Of a DNA stretch of 6,286 nucleotides, positions 1 through 5,482 are shown piece by piece. The stretch covers positions 1 to 6,286 of the forward strand of contig JAITBB010000027.1 of NCBI GenBank assembly GCA_031283795.1, given 5' to 3'. Position numbers and translations under genes: made by a program. How positions within the stretch are numbered: the first letter of the stretch is position 1; the number at the start of each line of letters is the position of its first letter. The stretch comes from Rickettsiales bacterium (GTDB lineage Bacteria > Pseudomonadota > Alphaproteobacteria > Rickettsiales > UBA1997). Below the pieces are notes generated by a model. The model saw nothing but the letters and a program-made list of their open reading frames with translations. It was not told where the DNA came from and did no database searches.

Positions 1-117
1 AACCCTAGCATCATCAAGACTGAATGATCTATGGCAGTCATTACAATAATATCTTTGTTTACCATACTTCTTTCCATTGCACTTTACTCTTTCGCCTAAA
101 CAATATTTACATTTCAT
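1..117 (-). CDS. IS transposase, N-terminal zinc-finger fragment (cut by window edge)
   Basis: Read on the minus strand from ATG at 117, the 39 visible codons encode a small zinc-ribbon domain. Two CxxC pairs (C3/C6 and C25/C28) flank a KxGKQRYYC segment, and RSFSL follows. This arrangement is typical of the N-terminus of InsA-type transposases of IS1-like elements and of other transposases with a helper zinc finger, where it contributes to DNA binding. The catalytic domain would lie beyond the left edge, so the IS family and the integrity of the gene cannot be settled. The gene points away from the rest of the window, so positions just right of 117 should hold the outer end of the element. 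A lone zinc-ribbon protein is the alternative, but the QRYYCxxC pattern is strongly transposase-like. Confidence 0.72.
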   Translation of the reverse strand, partial: MKCKYCLGERVKCNGKKYGKQRYYCNDCHRSFSLDDARV

Positions 118-151
118 AGATGCTGACGTAGTTAATTACACAGAAAGCTAT

Positions 152-177
152 ATTATAGAGTTAAAATTATAAAGCAA
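152..177 (-). promoter_or_regulatory. Candidate transposase promoter
   Basis: On the minus strand an exact TATAAT lies at 157-152, with TTGCTT at 177-172 as a possible -35 box. The 14-nt spacer is shorter than ideal. A second exact TATAAT lies at 171-166 and could be an alternative -10. Either would start transcription 20 to 50 bases before the ATG at 117. The region is strongly AT-rich, so TATAAT matches by chance are possible. Confidence 0.3.
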
Positions 178-304
178 GAAATAGAGGTCAGTCCCTAGAT
201 CAGAGATTTACACGACTAACGGCGAAATACCGTCGGCACAGGTGAAGAAGAATGGAGCGCAAAACTAGGCTTCTGGTAACCAGAGTTCAGAGGAAAAATG
301 AGAC

Positions 305-337
305 CTGGGGGCTAGCGAAAGAACTAGCCCCATCCAG
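305..337 (-). terminator. Strong hairpin, possible porin transcript terminator
   Basis: GGGGCTAG (308-315) and CTAGCCCC (324-331) form a perfect 8-bp stem around an 8-nt loop. CTG (305-307) and CAG (335-337) can extend it across a small bulge. The hairpin lies about 80 bases past the porin stop codon in the porin's direction. On the minus strand it is followed after 8 bases by ATTTTT, so the T-run is displaced and the match to an intrinsic terminator is imperfect. It could instead be part of a structured RNA on either strand. Confidence 0.33.
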
Positions 338-414
338 TAATGACACCCTCAAAAGCTCTAGTCCCGGGAAGGAAAGTCCACTCTACTCTATGTTACTGCC
401 GCCCACTCACCCAT

Positions 415-1671
415 CTAGAAGAAAAACCTGCTCTTTAAACTAAAAGCATAGTACTCGTTCGTGCCCTTCCCCTCATTCAGTTCTATGGCCCTGGGGAGTT
501 CAAATTTCTCTCTAAAATTTGAAAGCTGCATGGTAAATCTCAGAGAATTCACCGGCATCCAGTTCAGAGCCATCGATATCTCTCTGTGTCTGCCGTAGTC
601 AAACGGTTTATCGTCGCTGTAGTCGTTGAGATTATTCTCAGAATACCTGGCCACCAGACCAATAGCTCCGGGGCCACCTCTATCGACCGGACTCTTTACT
701 CTGGGAGATCCGAACACCCCACTGCTGTACTCTAGAGTTTCCCCGGTTAGATTGATGTTGACCTGGGCATAAAAATTATGCAGCTTCTTCGTTCTGCCTC
801 TGAAGGAGCTATCGTGAAATTTGCCAACTGTAGCGGTTAAAAAGTGGTATTCTGACTGAAAATTCACTATCCCATAGTTTAGGGCAAATTCGAAACCAAC
901 CCTATCCGAGGCAAATATTGGCATGGTACCGATCTCGTCGGCCTCTTGTTTGGTCATAGCTGGCACACCGTATATACCCCGATCCTCATAAAAATAGTTA
1001 GCTCCTAGGTGAACTAGATTATTTCCCTTCCTATATGGATTAACACGGCCCCTCACACTAAAAATTTTCTTACTCATTTCCTCACTCCTGTCTCTAACAT
1101 CATTCCCATAGAAACCCATCTGCAGTCCGGCATATTCATCCGAGTACTCCGCATTTGCACCAATTCCCATGGTTGTGAATAGGACTACAGTTTTCCTACT
1201 AATTTTTTTATCAGAGCTACTCCCCACATTAGCTCTGGTTTTTTCATTCATAAGAAAATGGTTACCACTGGTATCGGCCTCCATTGATAATGGAATCGGC
1301 AGCCGACCAATTGTCAGAACAAAGCGATCGGTCACTTTGCTCTTGAAAAATAGAGAGTCCAGCACTATTTCTCCACCTTCCGAGGTGAACTGTGTAACCA
1401 GAAAGTTACTACCACCTATCCTGTAACCTACTCCCAGCAGAAATTTTGGTAGGCCAACATTGGTATGTTTATCACCAGTCTCTGGAACACCAAGTAATTT
1501 TCCCGCCTTTCCGGAATTCCTATTACCGGAAATCTGATAATGTACTCTTCCTGAGAACTTTATATTGTCCAGGAAGCTGCTTTTCCCCGACTGTTCGCCC
1601 GCAGCGACACCATCTGGGATATACAGGACCACTAGTACGATCAAAATTAGACTCCGCTTTCCTAACATCAT
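415..1671 (-). CDS. Outer-membrane porin, phosphate-selective porin O/P family
   Basis: The product (418 residues from the chosen start) is a predicted outer-membrane beta-barrel for diffusion of small, often anionic, solutes. An N-terminal signal peptide (residues 1-24: KR, then a hydrophobic LILIVLVVLY core, ending VAA before GEQ) is followed by alternating beta-strand sequence. Two family hallmarks are visible. One is an IGRLPIPLSMEADTSG segment near residues 121-136, matching the GQFKVPFSLE..TSS region of OprO/OprP-like porins. The other is a C-terminal block with GLVARYSENNLND (about 338-350), LNWMPVNSLRF (about 369-379) and a final FFF, the terminal aromatic expected of a barrel protein. 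The frame stays open upstream to an ATG at 1794, but that 41-residue extension would bury the signal peptide. ATG at 1671, or the adjacent one at 1668, fits better and has GGGA 5 to 8 bases upstream. Transport specificity cannot be read from the sequence. Confidence 0.85.
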   Translation of the reverse strand: MMLGKRSLILIVLVVLYIPDGVAAGEQSGKSSFLDNIKFSGRVHYQISGNRNSGKAGKLLGVPETGDKHTNVGLPKFLLGVGYRIGGSNFLVTQFTSEGGEIVLDSLFFKSKVTDRFVLTIGRLPIPLSMEADTSGNHFLMNEKTRANVGSSSDKKISRKTVVLFTTMGIGANAEYSDEYAGLQMGFYGNDVRDRSEEMSKKIFSVRGRVNPYRKGNNLVHLGANYFYEDRGIYGVPAMTKQEADEIGTMPIFASDRVGFEFALNYGIVNFQSEYHFLTATVGKFHDSSFRGRTKKLHNFYAQVNINLTGETLEYSSGVFGSPRVKSPVDRGGPGAIGLVARYSENNLNDYSDDKPFDYGRHREISMALNWMPVNSLRFTMQLSNFREKFELPRAIELNEGKGTNEYYAFSLKSRFFF

Positions 1672-2138
1672 AATTCCCAATTTTCTGTACCATGTCCCCA
1701 GTGATAGTCTATATTTTTTTAAAACCAAGACCCTATCCCTAAATTTTCCGGAAAGAGCCACCGATCTCTCTCGGTTTGCACTGAGCTCAACCATGAATTA
1801 GTCTTCTGGGCTAAAGAATCAACCCGGAGGCAGACTCAAAATGTCTCCGGAGTCTGGCCGGAAAATTTTTCAAATTCCCTTTACTCCTGTCCCTGGCGTT
1901 AAATCCGCCACCTTTGACGGCCCGAGAGGCATGGTCCGAGCAGGAACACTCCATCACTATCATACTCATTCTATTCACGTTTCAAAAACCTGCACCTATA
2001 GAATATTAGACTCTCCCTATGATATTCTCAACCGTCGATAAAACTGGTAAAACCCAAAAATTCCATCTGCACACGGTCGTTTGATTTTTCCGAAAAACTA
2101 TATAGAATAAATAAGTTGTTTGGCAAAATGGAGGTGTT
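1672..2138. other. Intergenic region between porin and the Tim44-MltA operon
   Basis: This interval separates the minus-strand porin from the plus-strand operon and should carry the promoters of both. Open frames here (plus 1841-2041, and the upstream extension of the porin frame to 1794) lack ribosome sites and recognisable content. An inverted repeat, CAGACTC (1831-1837) and GAGTCTG (1850-1856) with a 12-nt loop, and a 5-bp TGGCG/CGCCA hairpin near 1896-1912 are the only structures I see. I could not identify a good sigma-70 promoter for the porin. Confidence 0.5.
2081..2108 (+). promoter_or_regulatory. Candidate sigma-70 promoter of the four-gene operon
   Basis: TTGATT (2081-2086) and TAGAAT (2103-2108) are separated by 16 bases, close to the sigma-70 pattern, and lie about 30 bases before the first start codon. 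This would give a leader of roughly 20-25 nt that includes the GGAGG ribosome site at 2130-2134. The match is by eye and the flanking DNA is AT-rich, so it is a reasonable candidate only. Confidence 0.45.
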
Positions 2139-2531
2139 ATGTTGCAAAGCGGTAGAAAAAATAAACCCGAAGAGATTGCTAGAGCCGTCAAGAATAATGA
2201 GAAAGACTGGAACATAGCCGTGGACAATCTGAAAAATTGCAGATTAACCAAAGTGGATGGCAGTGTAGTGGCACAGGAGATATCTCTCAAGAATTTTGGT
2301 AGTAAAGTGTCAGGTGTGAAGAAGGATTCCCAGGATTTGGAAAGTTTCTCCGCCATTGAGAAACTACGCAGAAAGAGGCTTCTAGAGAAAAAACCAGCCG
2401 AGAAACGAAGAGCAGTTACTGCAGCTCTCAGGGCAAGAGAAACAAAGATTACCACTAGGACTAGAGTTGAACATATTCGTGAAACTAGGGAAAAAATTAA
2501 CAAGCAAAACAAAATGGAGAAAGGAACATGA
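2139..2531 (+). CDS. Uncharacterised small basic protein, first gene of the operon
   Basis: I do not recognise this 130-residue protein. It has a strong ribosome site (GGAGG at 2130-2134, 4 bases before ATG), and its stop overlaps the next start in an ATGA, so it is very probably translated. It is highly charged and net basic, with no signal peptide or membrane segment. The C-terminal half (about residues 72-125) is rich in Lys, Arg, Glu and Ala, in a pattern consistent with a long helix or coiled coil (IEKLRRKRLLEKKPAEKR, then RAVTAALRARETK). This suggests a cytoplasmic protein that might bind nucleic acid, acidic lipid or another protein, but none of these is shown. Its place directly before the Tim44-like gene and its coupling to it suggest a shared membrane or envelope task. 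It could be lineage-specific. Confidence 0.75.
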   Translation: MLQSGRKNKPEEIARAVKNNEKDWNIAVDNLKNCRLTKVDGSVVAQEISLKNFGSKVSGVKKDSQDLESFSAIEKLRRKRLLEKKPAEKRRAVTAALRARETKITTRTRVEHIRETREKINKQNKMEKGT

Positions 2532-3229
2532 TAGTCATTGTGATACTTCTGACTCTGACCGTTATACTATACAGTATTCTGTTCGGTAATTTTGGCTTTT
2601 TGTCTGGAACTAGCCGGAAAAAAGAAGAAAAAATCGTACATAGTTTTCTAGAGAATGTACCCTGTGGGGGAGACTGGCAACCCAACGAGATTCTAAAGGG
2701 GAAGGACGAAAGATCGGAACAGGACATATACGGTCAAGTATTTGATAGTGCTAGGGCGGGAAGAGCCATTGCCAAAGGCAAAAAAAATGGCCTCGAGGTG
2801 GTCAATCTATTCAGTGATGATCTATTTCTGAAGTCCAGCGAAAAAACCATAGTGGCTGTAGCTGAGGCCTTCTCCAACAGAAGAATTGACCTTCTGAGAA
2901 ATCTGCTGACGGAGAATCTATTTAGAAATATGGCCAACAGGATAAACTCTCTGGAGGACCGTCTGGCCTACAAAACTGTAGTTGTATCCTTTGACAGGAA
3001 AACCATAGAGAGAAGATCCCTGACCAGGGAACTGAAAGATAACATGCTAATTAGACTGTCCGTGCTAATGAACCAGATAAATTACATAGAAGACGAAAAT
3101 CATAACGTGGTCTATGGTTCGAAAAATGTCATAGAAAAGATTTCCGAGGTCTGGACATTTGTCTTCTCCGGATTGGAGAATGGTCAGGCTCGTTGGCTAG
3201 TAAAATCTGTGGATAGGTACCAGCTCTAG
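2528..3229 (+). CDS. Tim44-like domain protein, membrane-anchored
   Basis: This 233-residue protein has one N-terminal hydrophobic segment (about residues 1-25) followed by a basic stretch (SRKKEEK), giving an inner-membrane anchor with the rest facing the cytoplasm. The C-terminal domain (about 95-230) fits the Tim44-like/TimA family: DLFLKSSEKTIVAVAEAFSNRRIDLLRNLLTENLF resembles the usual FLxxAkxAyxxIxxAFaxGDxxxLkxLLs block. The ending EVWTFVFSGLENGQARWLVKSVD matches the family's D/E-x-WTFxR...pxWxL end. In mitochondria Tim44 recruits Hsp70 to the import pore; the role of bacterial TimA proteins is poorly defined. The gene begins at the ATGA shared with the preceding stop, with GGAGAAAGGA just upstream as ribosome site. 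It is followed 2 bases later by mltA, the arrangement common in alphaproteobacteria. Confidence 0.83.
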   Translation: MIVIVILLTLTVILYSILFGNFGFLSGTSRKKEEKIVHSFLENVPCGGDWQPNEILKGKDERSEQDIYGQVFDSARAGRAIAKGKKNGLEVVNLFSDDLFLKSSEKTIVAVAEAFSNRRIDLLRNLLTENLFRNMANRINSLEDRLAYKTVVVSFDRKTIERRSLTRELKDNMLIRLSVLMNQINYIEDENHNVVYGSKNVIEKISEVWTFVFSGLENGQARWLVKSVDRYQL

Positions 3230-3231
3230 CC

Positions 3232-4332
3232 GTGTATGTCGCACTACTGTTAGGCCTGCTGGTGGCAGGTTCGAGCGAGGCTGGCAGAGTGCGGGACAAA
3301 TTTTCCTCTGGAAATAGCAGTAGAGTTCTTTTTGAAAGAGTAGGCTTCGGGGAATTGGAGGACTGGAAGTATGATAATCATCTGGAAGCACTGGAGCTGC
3401 TACTCCAGTCCTGCGAAAAAATCATCTCTAGGGGAAAGAATAGTCCCGTTTTTCCGCAGCTAGGCCCAAAGGTAGAAAATGGCGACTTTTTCAGTGTCTG
3501 TAGAATAGCAGAAATAATGAGGGAGAGAAAATACGATGGTGACCACGCGCGAATTTTCTTTGAGACATATTTCGTACCCTACCGGGTTGTGGACCTAGAC
3601 TCGACAAAATCATTATTTACGGGCTATTATATTCCAAAAATACTGGCCAAAAGATCCAGAGACAACATATTCAAATACCCAATCTACAGAAAACCCCCAG
3701 ACATCGTAAGTGGGATAGGCTACTATACTAGAGAACAGATTCACAGTGGGGTGCTTGACAATAGGAATCTGGAAATACTATATACCAACGACCCAATAGA
3801 GCTATATTTTTTACACATACAGGGATCTGGCATGGTAAAACTGGTGGACGAAAATAGATGGGTCTACATAGGCTATGGAGGAAAGAACAATCGTAGCTAT
3901 TTCGCACCCGGTGAACATCTATTGACTGGCAGCTCTCTTATGGTAAAACGGGAGCTAAAAAAGAATGTAGGAGAGGCACTAAAACTGCTCAACAAAAATG
4001 AATCCTACGTGTTCTTCCGATTCCTGAATAGTGGCGAATTTACTGGCGCCTTTGGCACTAAATTGGTCCCAGGAAGAACAATGGCCGTGGATAACAGGTA
4101 TATACCACTTGGATTTCCACTCTGGCTCAGCACTGTACATACAAAGAGATCGTCCAGAGAGAAATTTAACAAACTTGTATTTGCTAACGACGTGGGAGCC
4201 GCTATAAAGGGTGTGAACAGGGGCGATATATTTTTTGGATTCGGCAAAAGGGGAGAGCAGGATTCTGGCACACAGCACTCGGAGGGGCAATATTTTCTAC
4301 TGATTCCGGTTAAAATGGCTAAAAAACTATGA
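3232..4332 (+). CDS. mltA: Membrane-bound lytic murein transglycosylase A family (MltA)
   Basis: MltA cleaves the MurNAc-GlcNAc bond of peptidoglycan, forming 1,6-anhydro ends, in the periplasm. The 366-residue product shows the family landmarks in order: FFETYFVPYRVV and LFTGYYIP (about 109-135), YPIYRKPPDIV (149-159), DPIELYFLHIQGSG (187-200), YVFFRF (259-264), TGAFGTKLVPGRTMAVDNRYIPLGFP with its break-free GRxxAvD...PLG pattern (271-296), and the C-terminal NDVGAAIKG...GDIFFGFG (319-338). D320 and D332 match conserved aspartates of E. coli MltA, one of which (Asp308 there) is catalytic. The only available start is GTG at 3232, 2 bases after the upstream stop; an in-frame stop lies at 3214. 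A short signal peptide (residues 1-17, ending SEA before GR) lacks the lipobox Cys of E. coli MltA, so the protein is predicted soluble in the periplasm. Translation is probably coupled to the gene before it. Confidence 0.92.
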   Translation: MYVALLLGLLVAGSSEAGRVRDKFSSGNSSRVLFERVGFGELEDWKYDNHLEALELLLQSCEKIISRGKNSPVFPQLGPKVENGDFFSVCRIAEIMRERKYDGDHARIFFETYFVPYRVVDLDSTKSLFTGYYIPKILAKRSRDNIFKYPIYRKPPDIVSGIGYYTREQIHSGVLDNRNLEILYTNDPIELYFLHIQGSGMVKLVDENRWVYIGYGGKNNRSYFAPGEHLLTGSSLMVKRELKKNVGEALKLLNKNESYVFFRFLNSGEFTGAFGTKLVPGRTMAVDNRYIPLGFPLWLSTVHTKRSSREKFNKLVFANDVGAAIKGVNRGDIFFGFGKRGEQDSGTQHSEGQYFLLIPVKMAKKL

Positions 4333-4847
4333 CGGACGAATATGATCTATGGCAGGAGGAGACTAAGAACTGTAGGAGACTCGAAAAATCGAGTCCTAGA
4401 GCAGAGAGGAATCGTAGAGGCGTCCCTGTCCTCAGGAAAATCCCTAGACCCAGTGCTAACCACGAAGAATGCGCCGATCTAGACTCAGTCCAGGCGCTAG
4501 AGAAGGGCAGAAGCCTAGGAATAGATCGTGGAACCAACAGAAAGCTAAGGGCCGGAAAAATGAAAATTGATCTGGAGGTCGATTTTCATGGACTGACTCT
4601 GGATAGGGCTCTGGATCTACTCACTGAAAGTCTGGGACGCGCCTATGATGCCGGACTAAGGTGCATACTGGTTGTGACAGGCAAGGGTAATAACACAGAG
4701 TCCGGTAGGACCACTATAAAATCCCAGATCGGAGAATGGCTAAAAATTCCAACTCTATCATCGAAAATAATAGAGTATGTAGACGCAACTCCGAAACATG
4801 GCGGCAGAGGAGCCCTCTATATCCTCCTGAAGAGACATAGAGAATAG
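4329..4847 (+). CDS. Smr-domain protein (MutS2 C-terminal-like)
   Basis: This 172-residue protein has a variable charged N-terminal part beginning with the short DLWQE segment, then an Smr domain from about residue 71 to the end. Visible motifs are RKLRAGKMKIDLEVDFHGLT (71-90), carrying the HGxT signature, CILVVTGKGNN (112-122) with the TGKG motif, GEWL (135-138), and the closing ATPKHGGRGALYILLKR (153-169). Smr domains bind nucleic acid and in several proteins have nicking or endonuclease activity; stand-alone alphaproteobacterial members are largely uncharacterised. The start ATG overlaps the mltA stop as ATGA, with no good ribosome site nearby, so translational coupling is likely. It is the last gene of the operon. 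The mltA-smr pairing is recurrent in alphaproteobacteria and supports both assignments. Confidence 0.88.
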   Translation: MTDEYDLWQEETKNCRRLEKSSPRAERNRRGVPVLRKIPRPSANHEECADLDSVQALEKGRSLGIDRGTNRKLRAGKMKIDLEVDFHGLTLDRALDLLTESLGRAYDAGLRCILVVTGKGNNTESGRTTIKSQIGEWLKIPTLSSKIIEYVDATPKHGGRGALYILLKRHRE

Positions 4848-4874
4848 CCGTAGCCCACGGTGTAGAGCCAATAG

Positions 4875-4930
4875 CTGTTTCCTGGAGTCCGGATCTCTCC
4901 TGGCTGCGACTCCAGCAATCAGCGAAACAG
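4875..4930 (+). repeat. Long imperfect stem-loop after the Smr gene
   Basis: Two contiguous left arms, CTGTTTC (4875-4881) and CTGGAGTC (4882-4889), pair with GACTCCAG (4908-4915) and GAAACAG (4924-4930). The right side has an 8-nt bulge between its arms and the loop is 18 nt. This gives 15 perfect pairs starting 27 bases past the Smr stop codon. A smaller stem, CAGAGA/TCTCTG (4928-4943), competes with its foot. It could stabilise the operon's 3' end, act in termination, or belong to a structured RNA. It is not followed by a T-run. Confidence 0.5.
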
Positions 4931-5236
4931 AGAACACTCTCTGGACTAGAATCAATCTGGATAGGACACTCAAACTGAACGGAAATAGAGTAGCCGACCA
5001 ATTTCAGATGCCAACAGTACCAGAGCAGATCTCTAATCCGCATTTATAGCACCCCGAGAGGCCATAGGGTTAGGAAAAAATACTCTATGATTTTCCCCAC
5101 TTCACAATCCTACATATTCTGCCCCAGGCAAAGACCATAGAGCCACTGCACCATAGAAAAGTCGACAGTCTGGAGAGGTAGTAACCGAAGTGTTAGAAAC
5201 AAATAAAAATAAATAGAGGGCACGCTGGGAGACCTT

Positions 5237-5257
5237 TTCTCTGGGACCCCCAGAGAA
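5237..5257. repeat. Perfect 9-bp hairpin
   Basis: TTCTCTGGG and CCCAGAGAA form a perfect 9-bp inverted repeat around a 3-nt loop (ACC). No T-run follows on either strand, so it is not a standard terminator. It may be a transcript structure or a protein-binding palindrome. Confidence 0.5.
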
Positions 5258-5458
5258 TTAGCCAATAATAAATTGCTCTAGGCGAATCGTTGTCCGGAGT
5301 TCCGAATAGAGAATCCTCTGGCAAAGCGATGAGAAAATAAAGGAGCTGGGCAAAAAATTCCACTCTCTACACTCTAGATGTGCTCTGTCAGCATTGGCGG
5401 CCCAAAATACAGTCGGGCGGCGCCGATAGGCTCTTGCATGTGTAAATATTCTATATAG

Positions 5459-5482
5459 CATATTTTTATGCATTAAAATATG
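5459..5482. promoter_or_regulatory. 24-bp AT-rich palindrome at the MORN gene start, possible operator
   Basis: CATATTTT and AAAATATG are perfect 8-nt arms around TATGCATT, which itself contains the palindrome ATGCAT. Only one opposed T/T pair breaks the symmetry of all 24 bases. The right arm includes the first ATG of the MORN frame (5480). A weak promoter, TTGCAT (5434-5439) with TAGCAT (5456-5461) at 16-base spacing, would overlap it. A dimeric regulator bound here would block transcription or translation start. AT-rich DNA can be palindromic by chance. Confidence 0.45.

Larger units (their letters stand above)
118..414. other. Gene-free interval: IS end and hairpin-rich segment
   Basis: No convincing gene is present on either strand. 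Positions 118-190 are AT-rich and probably contain the outer end of the IS, but no inverted terminal repeat can be confirmed because the other end is missing. From about 190 the composition changes and short hairpins follow one another: ACGG/CCGT around a 7-nt loop (219-233), TCTGG/CCAGA around TAA (272-284), and an 8-bp stem at 308-331. A plus-strand open frame from 252 to 443 has no convincing ribosome site, resembles no known protein, and runs into the end of the opposing porin gene. The segment could be a small structured RNA, part of the IS flank, or the 3' region of the porin transcript. Confidence 0.5.
4848..5479. other. 632-base gap with inverted repeats and possible gene remnant
   Basis: No intact gene is convincing here. 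In one plus-strand frame the region is open from 4831 to 5049 without an ATG, GTG or TTG near its beginning. Another frame is open from 4994 to about 5140. Codons in the first look like those of neighbouring genes (AGA, GGA, CTG, GCC), so this may be a decayed gene, but I recognise no family. The 109-codon minus-strand frame 4714-5043 is Trp/Cys-rich and antisense to the Smr gene, so I reject it. Hairpins occur at 4848-4860, 4875-4930 and 5237-5257. No classic terminator with a T-run is seen after the Smr gene. Confidence 0.5.

Noticed and set aside
360..385. SRP 4.5S RNA because of CCCGGGAAGGAAAG
   Set aside because: The conserved GGAAGGxAGCAGCC apex and its paired flanks are absent.
190..414. 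RNase P RNA (rnpB)
   Set aside because: AGGAAAGTCC matches P4, but only 36 bases follow before the porin's stop, no proper partner CCGGCTTA block is found, and a permuted order would still lack several conserved regions.
1841..2041. Plus-strand 66-codon open frame
   Set aside because: It has no ribosome site, no recognisable motif and lies in the intergenic region where both promoters should be.
2006..2512. Minus-strand hydrophobic 168-codon frame
   Set aside because: It is antisense to the 130-residue gene, which has a strong ribosome site and operon coupling; the hydrophobicity reflects the reverse complement of a Lys/Glu-rich sequence.
4714..5043. Minus-strand 109-codon frame with GGGGTG before its ATG
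   Set aside because: It overlaps the Smr gene antisense, has an unusual Trp/Cys-rich composition and resembles no protein I know, despite the ribosome-site-like sequence.
5281..5325. Possible tRNA from GGAGTTCCGAATAG
   Set aside because: It lacks a T-loop GTTCGA core, an anticodon stem and an acceptor stem.
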